Assembly (NCBI GenBank): GCA_963977135.1
Contig: CAXBNN010000014.1
Location: 1 to 64,000, forward strand
Source of the DNA: UBA2040 sp963977135
Lineage (GTDB): Bacteria > Bacteroidota > Bacteroidia > Flavobacteriales_D > Crocinitomicaceae
DNA: 64,000 nt
Reading direction: 5' to 3'
This document shows, in pieces, positions 34,429 through 43,787 of this stretch. The notes beneath the pieces were generated by a model, which was given only the letters and a program-made list of their open reading frames with translations, made no database searches and was not told the DNA's origin. The first letter of the stretch is position 1, and every line of letters starts with the position of its first letter. Position numbers and translations under genes: made by a program.

Positions 34429-35820
34429 ATGAATTACGATATTATAGTCATAGGAAGTGGACCAGGTGGATATGTAACTGCCATTCGCGCTTCACAATTG
34501 GGTTTGAAAACAGCCGTTGTTGAAAAAGAAAGCCTTGGAGGAGTTTGTTTGAACTGGGGATGTATACCTACAAAAGCATTGTTGAAAAGTGCGAATGTAT
34601 TTGAATACATAACTCACGCAGCAGATTACGGAATCAAGGTTGCTGAACCAAAAGCTGATTTCAACGGAATGGTTGGTCGCAGTCGCGATGTTGCTGGAGG
34701 TATGAGCAAAGGTGTTCAATTCTTGTTAAAGAAAAACAAAGTTGATGTCTTGATGGGAACTGGGGTTGTAAAACCTGGTAAGAAAGTTGCCGTTACTGAT
34801 GCCGACGGAAAAGTAACAGAATACACAGCAAATAAAGGTTTGATTATAGCAACTGGCGCAAGAAGTCGTCAATTGCCAAACTTGCCACAAGATGGCGACA
34901 AAATCATTGGCTACAGAGAAGCTATGACCATGAAAACTCAGCCTAAGAAAATGGTTGTTGTTGGTTCAGGAGCTATTGGTGTTGAATTTGCCTATTTCTA
35001 CAATGCAATAGGAACAGACGTAACTATTGTTGAATACATGCCAAACATTGTTCCTATTGAAGACATAGATGTTTCTAAGCAATTGGAAAAATCATTTAAA
35101 AAATCTGGAATCAACATTATGACAGGTTCTTCTGTTGAATCAGTAGATACAAAAGGTAAAGGTTGTGTTGTAACAGTTAAAACTGCAAAAGGAGAAGAAA
35201 AAATCGAATGTGATGTGGTTCTTTCCGCAGTAGGAATTGAAGCAAACATTGAAAACATCGGTTTGGAAGAAATGGGAATCGTTGTAGACAGAGGTCGAAT
35301 TATAGTAAATGACTTCTACCAAACCAATATCCCAGGTTATTATGCCATCGGAGATGTTATTCCTGGCCCAGCTCTGGCACACGTTGCTTCTGCGGAAGGA
35401 ATTATCTGTGTTGAGAAAATCGCTGGACACAATCCTGAGCCTTTAGATTATGGCAACATCCCAGGATGTACTTATGCTTCTCCTGAAATTTCATCAGTAG
35501 GAATGACAGAAGCTCAAGCTGTTGAAAAAGGATACAAAATCAAAGTGGGTAAATTCCCATTCTCCGCTTCTGGAAAAGCAAGTGCTGCTGGTGCAAAAGA
35601 TGGTTTCGTGAAATTAATTTTCGATGAGCAATACGGTGAATTACTTGGTGCGCACATGATAGGCGCAAACGTTACCGAAATGATTGCCGAAATTGTCGCT
35701 ATCCGTAAATTGGAAACAACAGGGCATGAATTGATCAAAACGGTTCACCCTCACCCAACAATGTCAGAAGCAGTTATGGAAGCTGCCGCTGCTGCATATG
35801 GTGAAGTGATACATTTATAA
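34429..35820 (+). CDS. lpdA: Dihydrolipoyl dehydrogenase
   Basis: I use ATG 34429, which gives 463 residues and starts right at the FAD motif (MNYDIIVIGSGPGGYVTAIRA); the longer frame from 34366 adds sequence absent from the family. The redox-active disulfide is GGVCLNWGCIPTKALL (about residues 37-52). The NAD motif is VVVGSGAIGVEFAYFY, and the His-Glu catalytic pair lies in TVHPHPTMSEAVMEAA near the C-terminus. The enzyme reoxidises dihydrolipoamide in the E3 role for pyruvate and 2-oxoglutarate dehydrogenases or the glycine cleavage system. No E1 or E2 genes are adjacent. A bidirectional-looking terminator follows the stop codon. Confidence 0.95.
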   Translation: MNYDIIVIGSGPGGYVTAIRASQLGLKTAVVEKESLGGVCLNWGCIPTKALLKSANVFEYITHAADYGIKVAEPKADFNGMVGRSRDVAGGMSKGVQFLLKKNKVDVLMGTGVVKPGKKVAVTDADGKVTEYTANKGLIIATGARSRQLPNLPQDGDKIIGYREAMTMKTQPKKMVVVGSGAIGVEFAYFYNAIGTDVTIVEYMPNIVPIEDIDVSKQLEKSFKKSGINIMTGSSVESVDTKGKGCVVTVKTAKGEEKIECDVVLSAVGIEANIENIGLEEMGIVVDRGRIIVNDFYQTNIPGYYAIGDVIPGPALAHVASAEGIICVEKIAGHNPEPLDYGNIPGCTYASPEISSVGMTEAQAVEKGYKIKVGKFPFSASGKASAAGAKDGFVKLIFDEQYGELLGAHMIGANVTEMIAEIVAIRKLETTGHELIKTVHPHPTMSEAVMEAAAAAYGEVIHL

Positions 35821-35840
35821 GATATAGATTAGTTTTTTTT

Positions 35841-35874
35841 AAGCCGAATCTCAGAAATGGGGTTCGGTTTTTTC
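35841..35874 (+). terminator. Rho-independent terminator after lpdA
   Basis: AGCCGAA and TTCGGTT flank a loop of about 15 bases, followed by TTTTTT. An A-free T run also precedes the left arm, so it would work only rightwards with certainty. It starts 20 bases past the lpdA stop. Confidence 0.75.
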
Positions 35875-35933
35875 TTTTTAACCGTATACTGTTCTTTAGG
35901 AAATACCTTTATCTTCGATTTAAAATTTACAAT

Positions 35934-37076
35934 TTGCCAAAAACAAAACACATATTTCTCCTTCTTGCCTTTTCTTTGGTTATTAAAATTGTGTATTTAT
36001 CGATGTCCGTATATCTGTCTGAGGAAAAAATGTATGGCAATATCTATCAAAAATACATTCAAACAACAAGAAAGTACGACGCTTATTGGTATGAAAAAAT
36101 AGCCAACAATGGTTATCCAAAAGTCACCGATAAAAAGGAACTAGGATATGCTAATGAAAAAGATTTCAAACAAAGCGAATGGGCGTTTTTCCCTTTCTAC
36201 CCGAAGTTAATAAGTGGAATGAAAACCGTTTTCGGAATGAATTACAATTCAGCCGCTTTCTTTTTAAGCCTGCTCTTTTCCTTCCTTTCTCTCGTGGGTA
36301 TGTTATGGTTCAGTTTAATCTTCTTAAAGAATGAAAGCAAAGCACTTTTTACTACTTTACTCTTTTTCTGCTTTCCTTTTTCCTTTTACTTCTCGATGTT
36401 TTATACCGAAGCATTGTTTTTTACTTTCTTGCTTTTCAGTTTTATCGCCATTTACTATAAAAAACACATTTATTTAGCCGCTCTAATCATTCCATTAATA
36501 CTTCTCAGGCCAAATGGACTCGTGTTATTATTGCCATTGTTCCTTTATTTCCTTGAACAAAATGAATTATTAACCAAATGGAAGTTCAATTGGCGCGCAC
36601 TATTCACAAAGAAAAAACTTTTTTTAACGAGCGCTTTCATAACTGGACCAATAGCTTTTGCTGTTTATTGCTGGTATCAATACAGAATGACCGGTTATCC
36701 TTTTGCTTTTAGTATCGCTCAAGCTGGTTGGTACCGAGAATTTATGTTCCCAATTTTGGCTTTCTTTAGAAAAGGTGACTTAGCTACACAGTTCAATTCC
36801 ATTTATACCATCATTGTAATTGTTTATGCTTTCTCCATCCGAAAAAAATTACCACTGAGTTTAAATACATTGATTTGGATTAGTTTAATCTTACCACTCT
36901 GCTCTGGATCCGTAACATCTATGACCCGATTTATCTCAATTATTTTTCCATTATTTTTAATTCTTGGAAGTCAAATAGAAAAGTCGAGGTTCAAAATTCC
37001 TATTCTAATGTTAATTCTAGGATTACATTTTCTATCTTTTACAACTTGGATTTTGAATATGGTTATCAGCAATTAA
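35934..37076 (+). CDS. PIG-V-like mannosyltransferase (multi-pass membrane protein)
   Basis: The 380-residue protein has about nine or ten hydrophobic segments, and short hydrophilic loops. The lumenal/periplasmic motifs YDAYWYEKIANNGY and QSEWAFFPFYPKLISG, then FYTEALFFTFL and LRPNGLVLLLPL, match the PIG-V/GPI mannosyltransferase 2 family (GT76). The family is known for eukaryotic GPI anchors; bacterial homologues use polyprenyl-linked sugars and are poorly characterised. The likely start is a TTG at 35934; the first in-frame ATG would delete the first membrane helix, so the initiation codon is unsure. No neighbouring gene suggests a specific glycan. Confidence 0.7.
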   Translation: MPKTKHIFLLLAFSLVIKIVYLSMSVYLSEEKMYGNIYQKYIQTTRKYDAYWYEKIANNGYPKVTDKKELGYANEKDFKQSEWAFFPFYPKLISGMKTVFGMNYNSAAFFLSLLFSFLSLVGMLWFSLIFLKNESKALFTTLLFFCFPFSFYFSMFYTEALFFTFLLFSFIAIYYKKHIYLAALIIPLILLRPNGLVLLLPLFLYFLEQNELLTKWKFNWRALFTKKKLFLTSAFITGPIAFAVYCWYQYRMTGYPFAFSIAQAGWYREFMFPILAFFRKGDLATQFNSIYTIIVIVYAFSIRKKLPLSLNTLIWISLILPLCSGSVTSMTRFISIIFPLFLILGSQIEKSRFKIPILMLILGLHFLSFTTWILNMVISN

Positions 37077-37442
37077 AGATGAAATCGAGAACTAAGAAAA
37101 AACGTTAATAGTCTTTTTTCAGATCTACGAAAAGATTAGGCTTAAACCTTCTCGTCAGAAGAGAATCCAAGAATAAAAAATAAAATTTTTCTTTTGCATT
37201 AATAACTATCAAAAAAATTAATTCATTTTTTTTGCTCAAAACCGTTCCATTCTTAACGAATTAGGGGTGTTCTGGTGATATCTTTTTCAAAAGAAGTAGT
37301 TTTTGTTTAGAAATTCACACATTTACAATATCATGCCGCTACATTTTCATTCCAAGTTTAAAGTCCCTATTTTTACGGCGCAACTTTTATTTATTTGTTT
37401 ACGTCAAGTAATTAACACAACACAAAATAATAATTCAATTTT
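37077..37442. other. Intergenic stretch of 366 bases without a recognised gene
   Basis: Reading both strands I find no ORF of useful length, no tRNA and no strong hairpin with a T run. The only candidate is TATTTTTA at 37369-37376, which resembles a -7 box ending in A and would leave a 60-base leader before the gene at 37443. The region may hold the promoter and a leader for the two following secreted-protein genes. Confidence 0.6.
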
Positions 37443-37892
37443 ATGAAAAAACTAAAACTTAACAGAGCGGTGCTAATGTTCCTTTTCCTTATGTCTAGTG
37501 GATTTTTTATGGCACAAAGCCTTGGAAATTTGACTTACGAATGGAAATTAGTTCAAGAAACGGATGGTGTGCAATTTTTTGCTAAATATCAGGAATGTAA
37601 AATGTCTGAACAATCACCAAAACCTTTTGATATAGCGTTCTTAAAAATTGTAAACAACACCAACAAAGATGTGCAGGTTGCTTACAATTTTGTGACTGAG
37701 TATACAGAAGGATGTAACGGTTGTGATGGTGGAGACGAAACGCATTTCACTCAAACAATTCCAGCGAATGGTTCAATAGAAGATGATTGTAACTTCACGC
37801 AACAAGGAATGGCGCATAGCGTTCGCAACCAAAATTTCAAAGGTGGATGGAACTTCGAAAAAGTTTCTATTACTAATGTTAAAATCGATTAA
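37443..37892 (+). CDS. Small secreted protein of unknown function
   Basis: The 149-residue protein has a signal peptide (hydrophobic to about residue 23, ending FFMAQ). The mature part is beta-rich with a Cys cluster: EGCNGCDGGDETHF and EDDCNFTQQ, with a further Cys at about position 51. FDIAFLKIVNNTNKDVQVAYNF resembles an Ig-like beta sandwich. No T9SS domain is present. The next gene, a type B T9SS cargo, follows after 9 bases in the same direction, so the two are probably co-expressed. I do not recognise a named family. Confidence 0.65.
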   Translation: MKKLKLNRAVLMFLFLMSSGFFMAQSLGNLTYEWKLVQETDGVQFFAKYQECKMSEQSPKPFDIAFLKIVNNTNKDVQVAYNFVTEYTEGCNGCDGGDETHFTQTIPANGSIEDDCNFTQQGMAHSVRNQNFKGGWNFEKVSITNVKID

Positions 37893-37901
37893 TACTCAAC
37901 T

Positions 37902-40676
37902 ATGAAAAATTTACTTTTAGTTACGACAATATTTACACTACTTTTTTCGAGTAGTTTGTTTGCGCAAAACCCGAATTGTTATGTGACAGTTTCTCCACTA
38001 GATACCACTATCTGTCCTGGAGATTCAGTTTTCATTCAAGGTTATGCCAATTTACTAGGTGCTGGTCAGAGTTTCAACTTTAATGCAAGTACATTACCTG
38101 CAGGATGGAGTACAACTGGAACAACTTTTTTTTCTGCCCCTTGTGGTCCTCATCCTAATGGTACGCCATATTACTGGGCCTCTACTGCAGCAGCAGGTTC
38201 CATACCTGGAATTCAAACTGCAGCATTTGATATTACTTGTGGTGGCGTTGTTATTTTTGATATGATTTACTCAGTTCAAGGTGGATCTTCTCCTTGCGAG
38301 GGACCTGACCAATACAATGAAGGAGTGAGTTTACAGTATAGTTTGAATGGCGGTTTAACTTGGATAGACATAATTTATTATGCTCCAAATGGTGCTACGT
38401 TGCCAGCAAACCCTGGTGTAACAACTCCTGGCGCCAATGGTATAACGCCATTTACCTCTTGGAACACCTTTACTGTTCCGATTCCGGCTGGTGCATTGTC
38501 AACAAGTACTATGTTTAGATGGACTCAATCTTCTACTTCAGGTTCATGTTGTGATAACTGGGGATTGGAAAACATCATTATTAACGCAACAGCCGCTCCT
38601 TGTGGAACTTCAACAGTATTGAATTGGAGTAATGGTTTGAATGACACCACTTCTTTTTGGTTCTCGCCGTCACAAGACACAACATTATATGCGGTCATTT
38701 TTGATACAAACGGTGTGCAACAATGTATTTCTGACACAATTACAGTAAATCTATTCGATGGTAATTTCACATATTCTCTGCCGGGTGCAGCAAACGTATA
38801 TTGTCCATTAGCTTCTACAAATGTTAGTGTTACAAACATTCAGAATGCTGGTTTACCAGTTTCTTACTTATGGTCGACAGGAAGTACAACTAGTACCGCG
38901 ACTATTTCAGGTCTAGGAGTCACTCCTGCCAATATTTGGTATTATGTAGATGTCACCGATGCCTGCGGTTATGTTATCCCGGATAGTGTGCTATTGAATG
39001 TCAACCAAACGCTAGCCATTGCCTCTTTTAGTGTTAATCCACAAATAAACTGTGCTCTGAATGGATCAGCAGCGGCTGTAGTTACTGGTAACCAAGGAAC
39101 GCCAGTTCATCAATGGACAAATTCAGCGGGACAAACGGCAAACCCAGTTGGAAATAATGCAAACAATTTAGTTAGTGGATGGTATTATGTGACTGTAACG
39201 GATAACGTATGTACGATTAGTGATAGTGTTTTTGTACCTCAAACTTTGGTTCCGATTACATTTAACTTACCTGACACGGTAACAACAAACTGTTTAGCAA
39301 TCAAACCACCAGCACCAACAACTGCACTTCAAAATGCGCCAGGTGCTACGTTTTTATGGACAACGGCTGGAGGAACGCCATTACCATTCAATAATTCAGG
39401 AAACAATGGTTTCTTGAGCTATTACAACCTTCCAAACAATGGTATTTCACCTGCCTTTATTACCTATAATGTTACTGTTTTCTCTTGTGGAAATAGCGTT
39501 ACGAAGTCAGTAGTATTGCATGTTACGAATATTAACAATTTAAATTTCAATCTACCTGATACATTGAAGAAATTCTGTCCAGGTGATTCAATTGCTGTAG
39601 ATGTAACAGGTATTACTGGTGCTTCTAATACAAACCCTCCAATTCCATTGGTTTATGATTGGTCTAACGGAGGAACAACTTTCACAACTTGGTTAACATC
39701 TACAGGTTTAGACAATGAAACAATTCCTTACACGGTTACATTAACCGATGCTTGTGGTTATACTAAAACTAAAACTGTTGTTTTTGTAATAGACAAATTA
39801 TTGAATATCGATGACGTTCAATCAACCGCTTCTACTGCATGTCAGCCAGATGGTTCAGTATTAGCAATAGTATCTGGAAATACAGGTCCTGCACAATTCC
39901 TATGGGAAGATTCATTGAACTACATTACACCGGGTTCGGGAGATTCAACTCAATCTAACTCATGGAATAACATTAGCCCAGGATGGTATTACTTTACCGT
40001 TGTTGACAATGTTTGTAGCGATTTAGATAGTGTTTTCGTGGATATAATTAACGCTCCAACAGCATCATTTACAGTTGATAAATCTGATGGATGTGCGGGA
40101 ATGTCAGTAATATTCACAAATACAAGTCAAAACACTTCGTATTTTGAATGGGACTTTGGAAATGGAAATACTTCTATTGACAATGCGATAACTACTCATG
40201 CTGAGCAGTATTTTGCTCCAGCAACTGTAACACTTTGGGCTTATGACAACTCAAGTAAAACTTGTGGAACTTCTACAACATTAGATATTTCAATTGTGGT
40301 ATGTGGTTGTACAGATCCTAATGCGATAAACTATGATCCAAATGCAGTAGTTCAAGATGGATTATGTATTTATCCAATTCCTGTTGTTCAAGATCCAAAT
40401 GTCTTCACACCAAACGGTGATGGTCAAAATGACTTATTCTTCTTTGAAACGGTGTATACAACCGAGTTTAAATTAACAATTACCAATCGTTGGGGTAACG
40501 TGATGTACGACAAAATCTTAGACCTTACAGCTCCAGTAGGATCTCAAGGTTGGGACGGACGTTCACCGAACGGAAGCGAGGCTAAAGCTGGAACTTATTT
40601 CTATAAATACACTGCTATTGGAATCAATGGTGATGAAGTAGAAGGAAAAGGTTTCTTGCAGTTGGTTAGAGACTAA
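37902..40676 (+). CDS. Secreted multi-domain protein with type B T9SS sorting domain
   Basis: The 924-residue protein starts with a signal peptide (about 1-22, ending LFAQ). The N-terminal part (about 45-230) is a carbohydrate-binding-like or MAM-like beta sandwich, then several Ig-like segments, then one PKD domain (PTASFTVDKSDGC ... FEWDFGNGNTS, about 705-790). CGCTDPNAINYDPNAVVQDG is a short Cys/Asn motif frequent in Bacteroidota secreted proteins. The end has the type B signature DPNVFTPNGDGQNDLFFFET, TITNRWGNVMYD and GWDGRSPNG. Surface attachment or motility is the likely role. It is preceded by the small secreted protein and followed by a strong terminator. Confidence 0.85.
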   Translation: MKNLLLVTTIFTLLFSSSLFAQNPNCYVTVSPLDTTICPGDSVFIQGYANLLGAGQSFNFNASTLPAGWSTTGTTFFSAPCGPHPNGTPYYWASTAAAGSIPGIQTAAFDITCGGVVIFDMIYSVQGGSSPCEGPDQYNEGVSLQYSLNGGLTWIDIIYYAPNGATLPANPGVTTPGANGITPFTSWNTFTVPIPAGALSTSTMFRWTQSSTSGSCCDNWGLENIIINATAAPCGTSTVLNWSNGLNDTTSFWFSPSQDTTLYAVIFDTNGVQQCISDTITVNLFDGNFTYSLPGAANVYCPLASTNVSVTNIQNAGLPVSYLWSTGSTTSTATISGLGVTPANIWYYVDVTDACGYVIPDSVLLNVNQTLAIASFSVNPQINCALNGSAAAVVTGNQGTPVHQWTNSAGQTANPVGNNANNLVSGWYYVTVTDNVCTISDSVFVPQTLVPITFNLPDTVTTNCLAIKPPAPTTALQNAPGATFLWTTAGGTPLPFNNSGNNGFLSYYNLPNNGISPAFITYNVTVFSCGNSVTKSVVLHVTNINNLNFNLPDTLKKFCPGDSIAVDVTGITGASNTNPPIPLVYDWSNGGTTFTTWLTSTGLDNETIPYTVTLTDACGYTKTKTVVFVIDKLLNIDDVQSTASTACQPDGSVLAIVSGNTGPAQFLWEDSLNYITPGSGDSTQSNSWNNISPGWYYFTVVDNVCSDLDSVFVDIINAPTASFTVDKSDGCAGMSVIFTNTSQNTSYFEWDFGNGNTSIDNAITTHAEQYFAPATVTLWAYDNSSKTCGTSTTLDISIVVCGCTDPNAINYDPNAVVQDGLCIYPIPVVQDPNVFTPNGDGQNDLFFFETVYTTEFKLTITNRWGNVMYDKILDLTAPVGSQGWDGRSPNGSEAKAGTYFYKYTAIGINGDEVEGKGFLQLVRD

Positions 40677-40696
40677 AACATAAAATATAATCATGG

Positions 40697-40730
40697 AATA
40701 AGGGTTCGATTTTCGGACCCTTATTTTTTT
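40697..40730 (+). terminator. Rho-independent terminator after the type B secreted protein
   Basis: AATAAGGGTTCG pairs with CGGACCCTTATT (one mismatch or G-U) around ATTTT, followed by eight T. It starts about 20 bases past the stop codon at 40676. Confidence 0.85.
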
Positions 40731-40751
40731 TGTCCTAAGTTCAAAATAGCA

Positions 40752-40780
40752 ACTGACGCCTTCGACTTCGCTCAGTCGGC
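40752..40780. repeat. Small intergenic hairpin-type repeat
   Basis: ACTGACGCCTTCGACTTCGC continues into TCAGTCGGC. ACTGA and TCAGT form short arms, with GCC/GGC just offset. The CTTCGACTTCGCTCAG core resembles a dispersed intergenic repeat that I associate with Bacteroidota genomes. The neighbouring genes do not need it as a terminator, since one lies 20 bases upstream. Confidence 0.45.
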
Positions 40781-40872
40781 AATTACAACTTTTAAAATTC
40801 ATCACTCAAAATCTGTTATCTGGAATTCTTAGGTTATTATAATTCCTTACCTTTAAAACAAATACAATAAAA

Positions 40873-41652
40873 ATGGACATCAAATTAGCCGTATTAATAG
40901 ACGGCGACAATATACCTTCCGCATACATTAGTGAAATGATGGAAGAAATAACTAAATATGGCAATCCCACAATCAAAAGAATATATGGAGATTGGACAAA
41001 ACCTCATCTAACGAAATGGAAGAACTTATTGCTTGAAAACGCTATTACGCCTATTCAACAATATGGTTATACTACAGGTAAAAACGCTACCGATTCAGCT
41101 ATGATTATCGATGCAATGGATATTCTTTATTCAGAAAAAGTTGATGGTTTTTGCCTTGTTTCAAGTGATAGTGATTTTACAAGATTAGCAACTCGATTAA
41201 GAGAAGCTGGAATGAAAGTTTTCGGAATTGGTGAAAGAAAAACACCAAATCCATTCATCGTTGCTTGTGACAAATTCATCTACATAGAAATATTAAAGAA
41301 GCAAACGCAAGAAACTGAATCTGGTGACCAAGAAACGAAAACGATAGAAAAAGAACCAATCACCCAAAAAGTTATTCAATTTATATCCAACAGCGTAAGT
41401 GATTTGGCGGATGAAGATGGTTGGGCTTTTCTAGGAGATGTTGGTGGGCTATTGCAGAAAAAACAACCTAATTTTGATTCTAGAAACTATGGTTTCCTGA
41501 AACTAACGCCACTTATCAAGTCTATAAAGAACTTTGAAGTTGAACAACGTGATAGCCAAAATGGACGGTTTAAATTGATTTATGTAAAAGTGAAGGAAAA
41601 AAGTCAATCACAAAAAAAGACTTCTCCCAATAAAACTGCTCGTAAAAAATAA
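40873..41652 (+). CDS. NYN-domain (LabA/DUF88) protein with OST-HTH/LOTUS domain
   Basis: The 259-residue protein begins with a PIN-like NYN domain (about 1-145): LAVLIDGDNIPSAYI supplies the first acidic residues, TDSAMIIDAMDIL the next, and VSSDSDFTRLATRLREAG the third, an apparently complete metal-binding set for an RNase. A LOTUS (OST-HTH) winged-helix-like domain spans about 165-245 (KVIQFISNSVSDLADEDGWAFLGDVGGLL, YGFLKLTPLI). LOTUS domains bind RNA or G-quadruplexes in eukaryotes; here it would guide the nuclease. A basic tail ends the protein. The next gene starts at the base after its stop codon, a strongly coupled pair. Confidence 0.88.
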   Translation: MDIKLAVLIDGDNIPSAYISEMMEEITKYGNPTIKRIYGDWTKPHLTKWKNLLLENAITPIQQYGYTTGKNATDSAMIIDAMDILYSEKVDGFCLVSSDSDFTRLATRLREAGMKVFGIGERKTPNPFIVACDKFIYIEILKKQTQETESGDQETKTIEKEPITQKVIQFISNSVSDLADEDGWAFLGDVGGLLQKKQPNFDSRNYGFLKLTPLIKSIKNFEVEQRDSQNGRFKLIYVKVKEKSQSQKKTSPNKTARKK

Positions 41653-42147
41653 ATGAAAGCATCGAGTCTAAAAGACATCAAAGCAGATTTAAAAAATAGT
41701 TCCAAGGATGAACTTTTGGAATTGACTTTGCGTTTGATCCGTTTTAAAAAAGACAACAAAGAGTTAATTACCTACCTCCTTTATGAATCTGATAACGATG
41801 ATTTATTCATTGAGAGCTGCAAGTCCGATATGAATGAGTCATTCGCTCAGATTAACCGTTCTAGTTTTTTTTTCATTCGAAAAGCCATTCGAAAAATACT
41901 GTCCTTAACAAAAAAGAACATTCGTTATGCTCAAAAGAAAAATATCGAAATAGAGCTCCTACTCCACTTTTGTAAATTATTGACCGAGTTTCGTCCAAAA
42001 ATAAGTCGCAATAAAGTTCTTATGAACACTCTTGAAACTCAGACTAGAATGTTACGCAAATCCATTTCGACGATGAATGAAGACCTTCAACATGACTACA
42101 CTGTGTTGTTAGAAGAAATCTTGGAAGGTTTTCAAGAGAAAGGTTAA
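41653..42147 (+). CDS. Small helical protein, partner of the NYN/LOTUS gene
   Basis: The 164-residue protein has no signal peptide or membrane segment and is almost entirely alpha-helical by its heptad-like Leu/Ile/Lys pattern (KDELLELTLRLIRFKKDNKELITYLLYE, then two further helix pairs). It is basic in the middle (LSLTKKNIRYAQKKN). It starts with no gap after the NYN gene, so both are presumably translated from one message and may act together. I do not assign a family with confidence. It could be an RNA-binding or regulatory subunit of the nuclease. Confidence 0.6.
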   Translation: MKASSLKDIKADLKNSSKDELLELTLRLIRFKKDNKELITYLLYESDNDDLFIESCKSDMNESFAQINRSSFFFIRKAIRKILSLTKKNIRYAQKKNIEIELLLHFCKLLTEFRPKISRNKVLMNTLETQTRMLRKSISTMNEDLQHDYTVLLEEILEGFQEKG

Positions 42148-42220
42148 TTTCTAGTTATATAGAAAAGTCACTTATCATTATTTTTTACCTTTAGGATTCA
42201 TTTTTAAGTCTCAAAACATC

Positions 42221-43777
42221 ATGCACGTTCGCCAAAAGTTTATTCTGATTTCAATATTGGTTCTAGGGCTAATTGCAGCAATTTATTTATACTGGCCTCC
42301 TATTCTTTGGAGTTTAATAATCATATTGCCTCTAGTTTCTCTAGGCGTTTTTGATATGTTACAAAACAAACACGCGATTCGAAAGAATTTCCCTGTAATA
42401 GGTAATTTGCGTTATATACTAGAAAGCATTCGTCCAGAAATCATGCAATATTTTGTGGAAACGGATACGGAGGGAAAACCTTTTGACCGAATTGAGCGAA
42501 CAATGGTTTACGAACGCGCCAAAAATGTTAGCGACACAACTCCATTTGGAACTCAATCAGACGTAAATGCTATAGGTTATGAATGGATGAATCACTCTAT
42601 TTACGCAAAGGATGAGCATGAAATGAATTTTGATCCCCGCGTAATTATCGGTGGTAAAGACTGTAAACAACCGTACTCTGCCAGTATTTTGAATATTTCA
42701 GCAATGAGCTATGGTTCGCTCAGTATGAATGCCGTTCAGGCAATGAACAAAGGAGCGAAAAAAGGAGAATTTGCCCAAAATACTGGCGAAGGTGGCGTAA
42801 GTTCTCATCATTTGAATTTCGGAGGTGATTTGATTTGGCAAATTGGAACAGGATATTTTGGTTGTCGCACCAAGGAAGGAGGATTTTCCCCAGAAACATT
42901 TCAAAAAACTGCCTTGAAAGACAATGTAAAAATGATTGAAATCAAATTATCACAAGGCGCAAAACCTGGTCACGGAGGTATTTTACCAGCAGTTAAAAAC
43001 ACCGAGGAAATAGCTGCAATTCGTCACGTTGAACCTCACATAACTGTCTACTCTCCCCCTAGACATAAAGTATTTCAGGATGCTGAAGGCTTAATGAATT
43101 TCGTTAAACAGCTGAGAGAATTATCAAACGGAAAACCAATTGGATTCAAATTGTGTGTTGGTAATAAAGAAGAGTTCCTTGACATATGTCGCGCTATGGT
43201 GAAAACTAATATCTTACCGGATTTCATTACAGTTGACGGTGGCGAAGGCGGCACTGGAGCTGCTCCTGTTGAATTTTCAAATTCGCTGGGTGCACCTTTG
43301 GTAAATGGACTAACATTCGTCCATAACGCTTTAATAACTTTCGATTTAAAAAAAGAGATTAAAATAATCGCATCTGGAAAAATAGTAAGCGGCTTCCACA
43401 TTGCGCGGTCTTTAGCTCTTGGAGCTGATTTGTGCAATAGCGCTCGAGCCATGATGATGGCTGTCGGTTGCATACAGGCTTTGCAATGCGACACAAATAA
43501 ATGTCCTACTGGAGTTGCTACGCAAGACAAGCAATTAATGAAAGGGCTTGATGTTGGAGATAAATCTGAACGGGTGGCTAATTTTCATAAAAGAACGATA
43601 AAGAGTTTTGTTGAAATGCTGGGTGCAGCTGGTTATGCTGAACCTAGCGAATTGAATCGTTCTCACATCTTCACAAGGGTAGACTTAAATCAAATCGTAA
43701 CACTTGAGGAAATATATCCCTATTCCAAAGTTGGGACGATACGTGATAAATCGGAATTGATTTATCAACAAACATAA
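42221..43777 (+). CDS. FMN-binding glutamate-synthase-family protein with N-terminal membrane helices
   Basis: The 518-residue protein has two hydrophobic helices at residues about 6-45. The remainder matches the FMN-binding domain of glutamate synthase (GltB-like): NISAMSYGSLSMNAVQAMNKGAKKGEFAQNTGEGGVS (about 162-198), IKLSQGAKPGHGG, DFITVDGGEGGTGAAP (about 338-353), and ALGADLCNSARAMMMAVGCIQALQCDTNKCPTG, which carries Cys residues equivalent to the iron-sulfur site. It lacks the amidotransferase domain and the central domain, so it cannot be classical glutamate synthase; it is a stand-alone FMN oxidoreductase of the group, with unknown substrate. A VOC protein follows after 10 bases. Confidence 0.85.
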   Translation: MHVRQKFILISILVLGLIAAIYLYWPPILWSLIIILPLVSLGVFDMLQNKHAIRKNFPVIGNLRYILESIRPEIMQYFVETDTEGKPFDRIERTMVYERAKNVSDTTPFGTQSDVNAIGYEWMNHSIYAKDEHEMNFDPRVIIGGKDCKQPYSASILNISAMSYGSLSMNAVQAMNKGAKKGEFAQNTGEGGVSSHHLNFGGDLIWQIGTGYFGCRTKEGGFSPETFQKTALKDNVKMIEIKLSQGAKPGHGGILPAVKNTEEIAAIRHVEPHITVYSPPRHKVFQDAEGLMNFVKQLRELSNGKPIGFKLCVGNKEEFLDICRAMVKTNILPDFITVDGGEGGTGAAPVEFSNSLGAPLVNGLTFVHNALITFDLKKEIKIIASGKIVSGFHIARSLALGADLCNSARAMMMAVGCIQALQCDTNKCPTGVATQDKQLMKGLDVGDKSERVANFHKRTIKSFVEMLGAAGYAEPSELNRSHIFTRVDLNQIVTLEEIYPYSKVGTIRDKSELIYQQT

Positions 43778-43787
43778 AAATAAAGAA

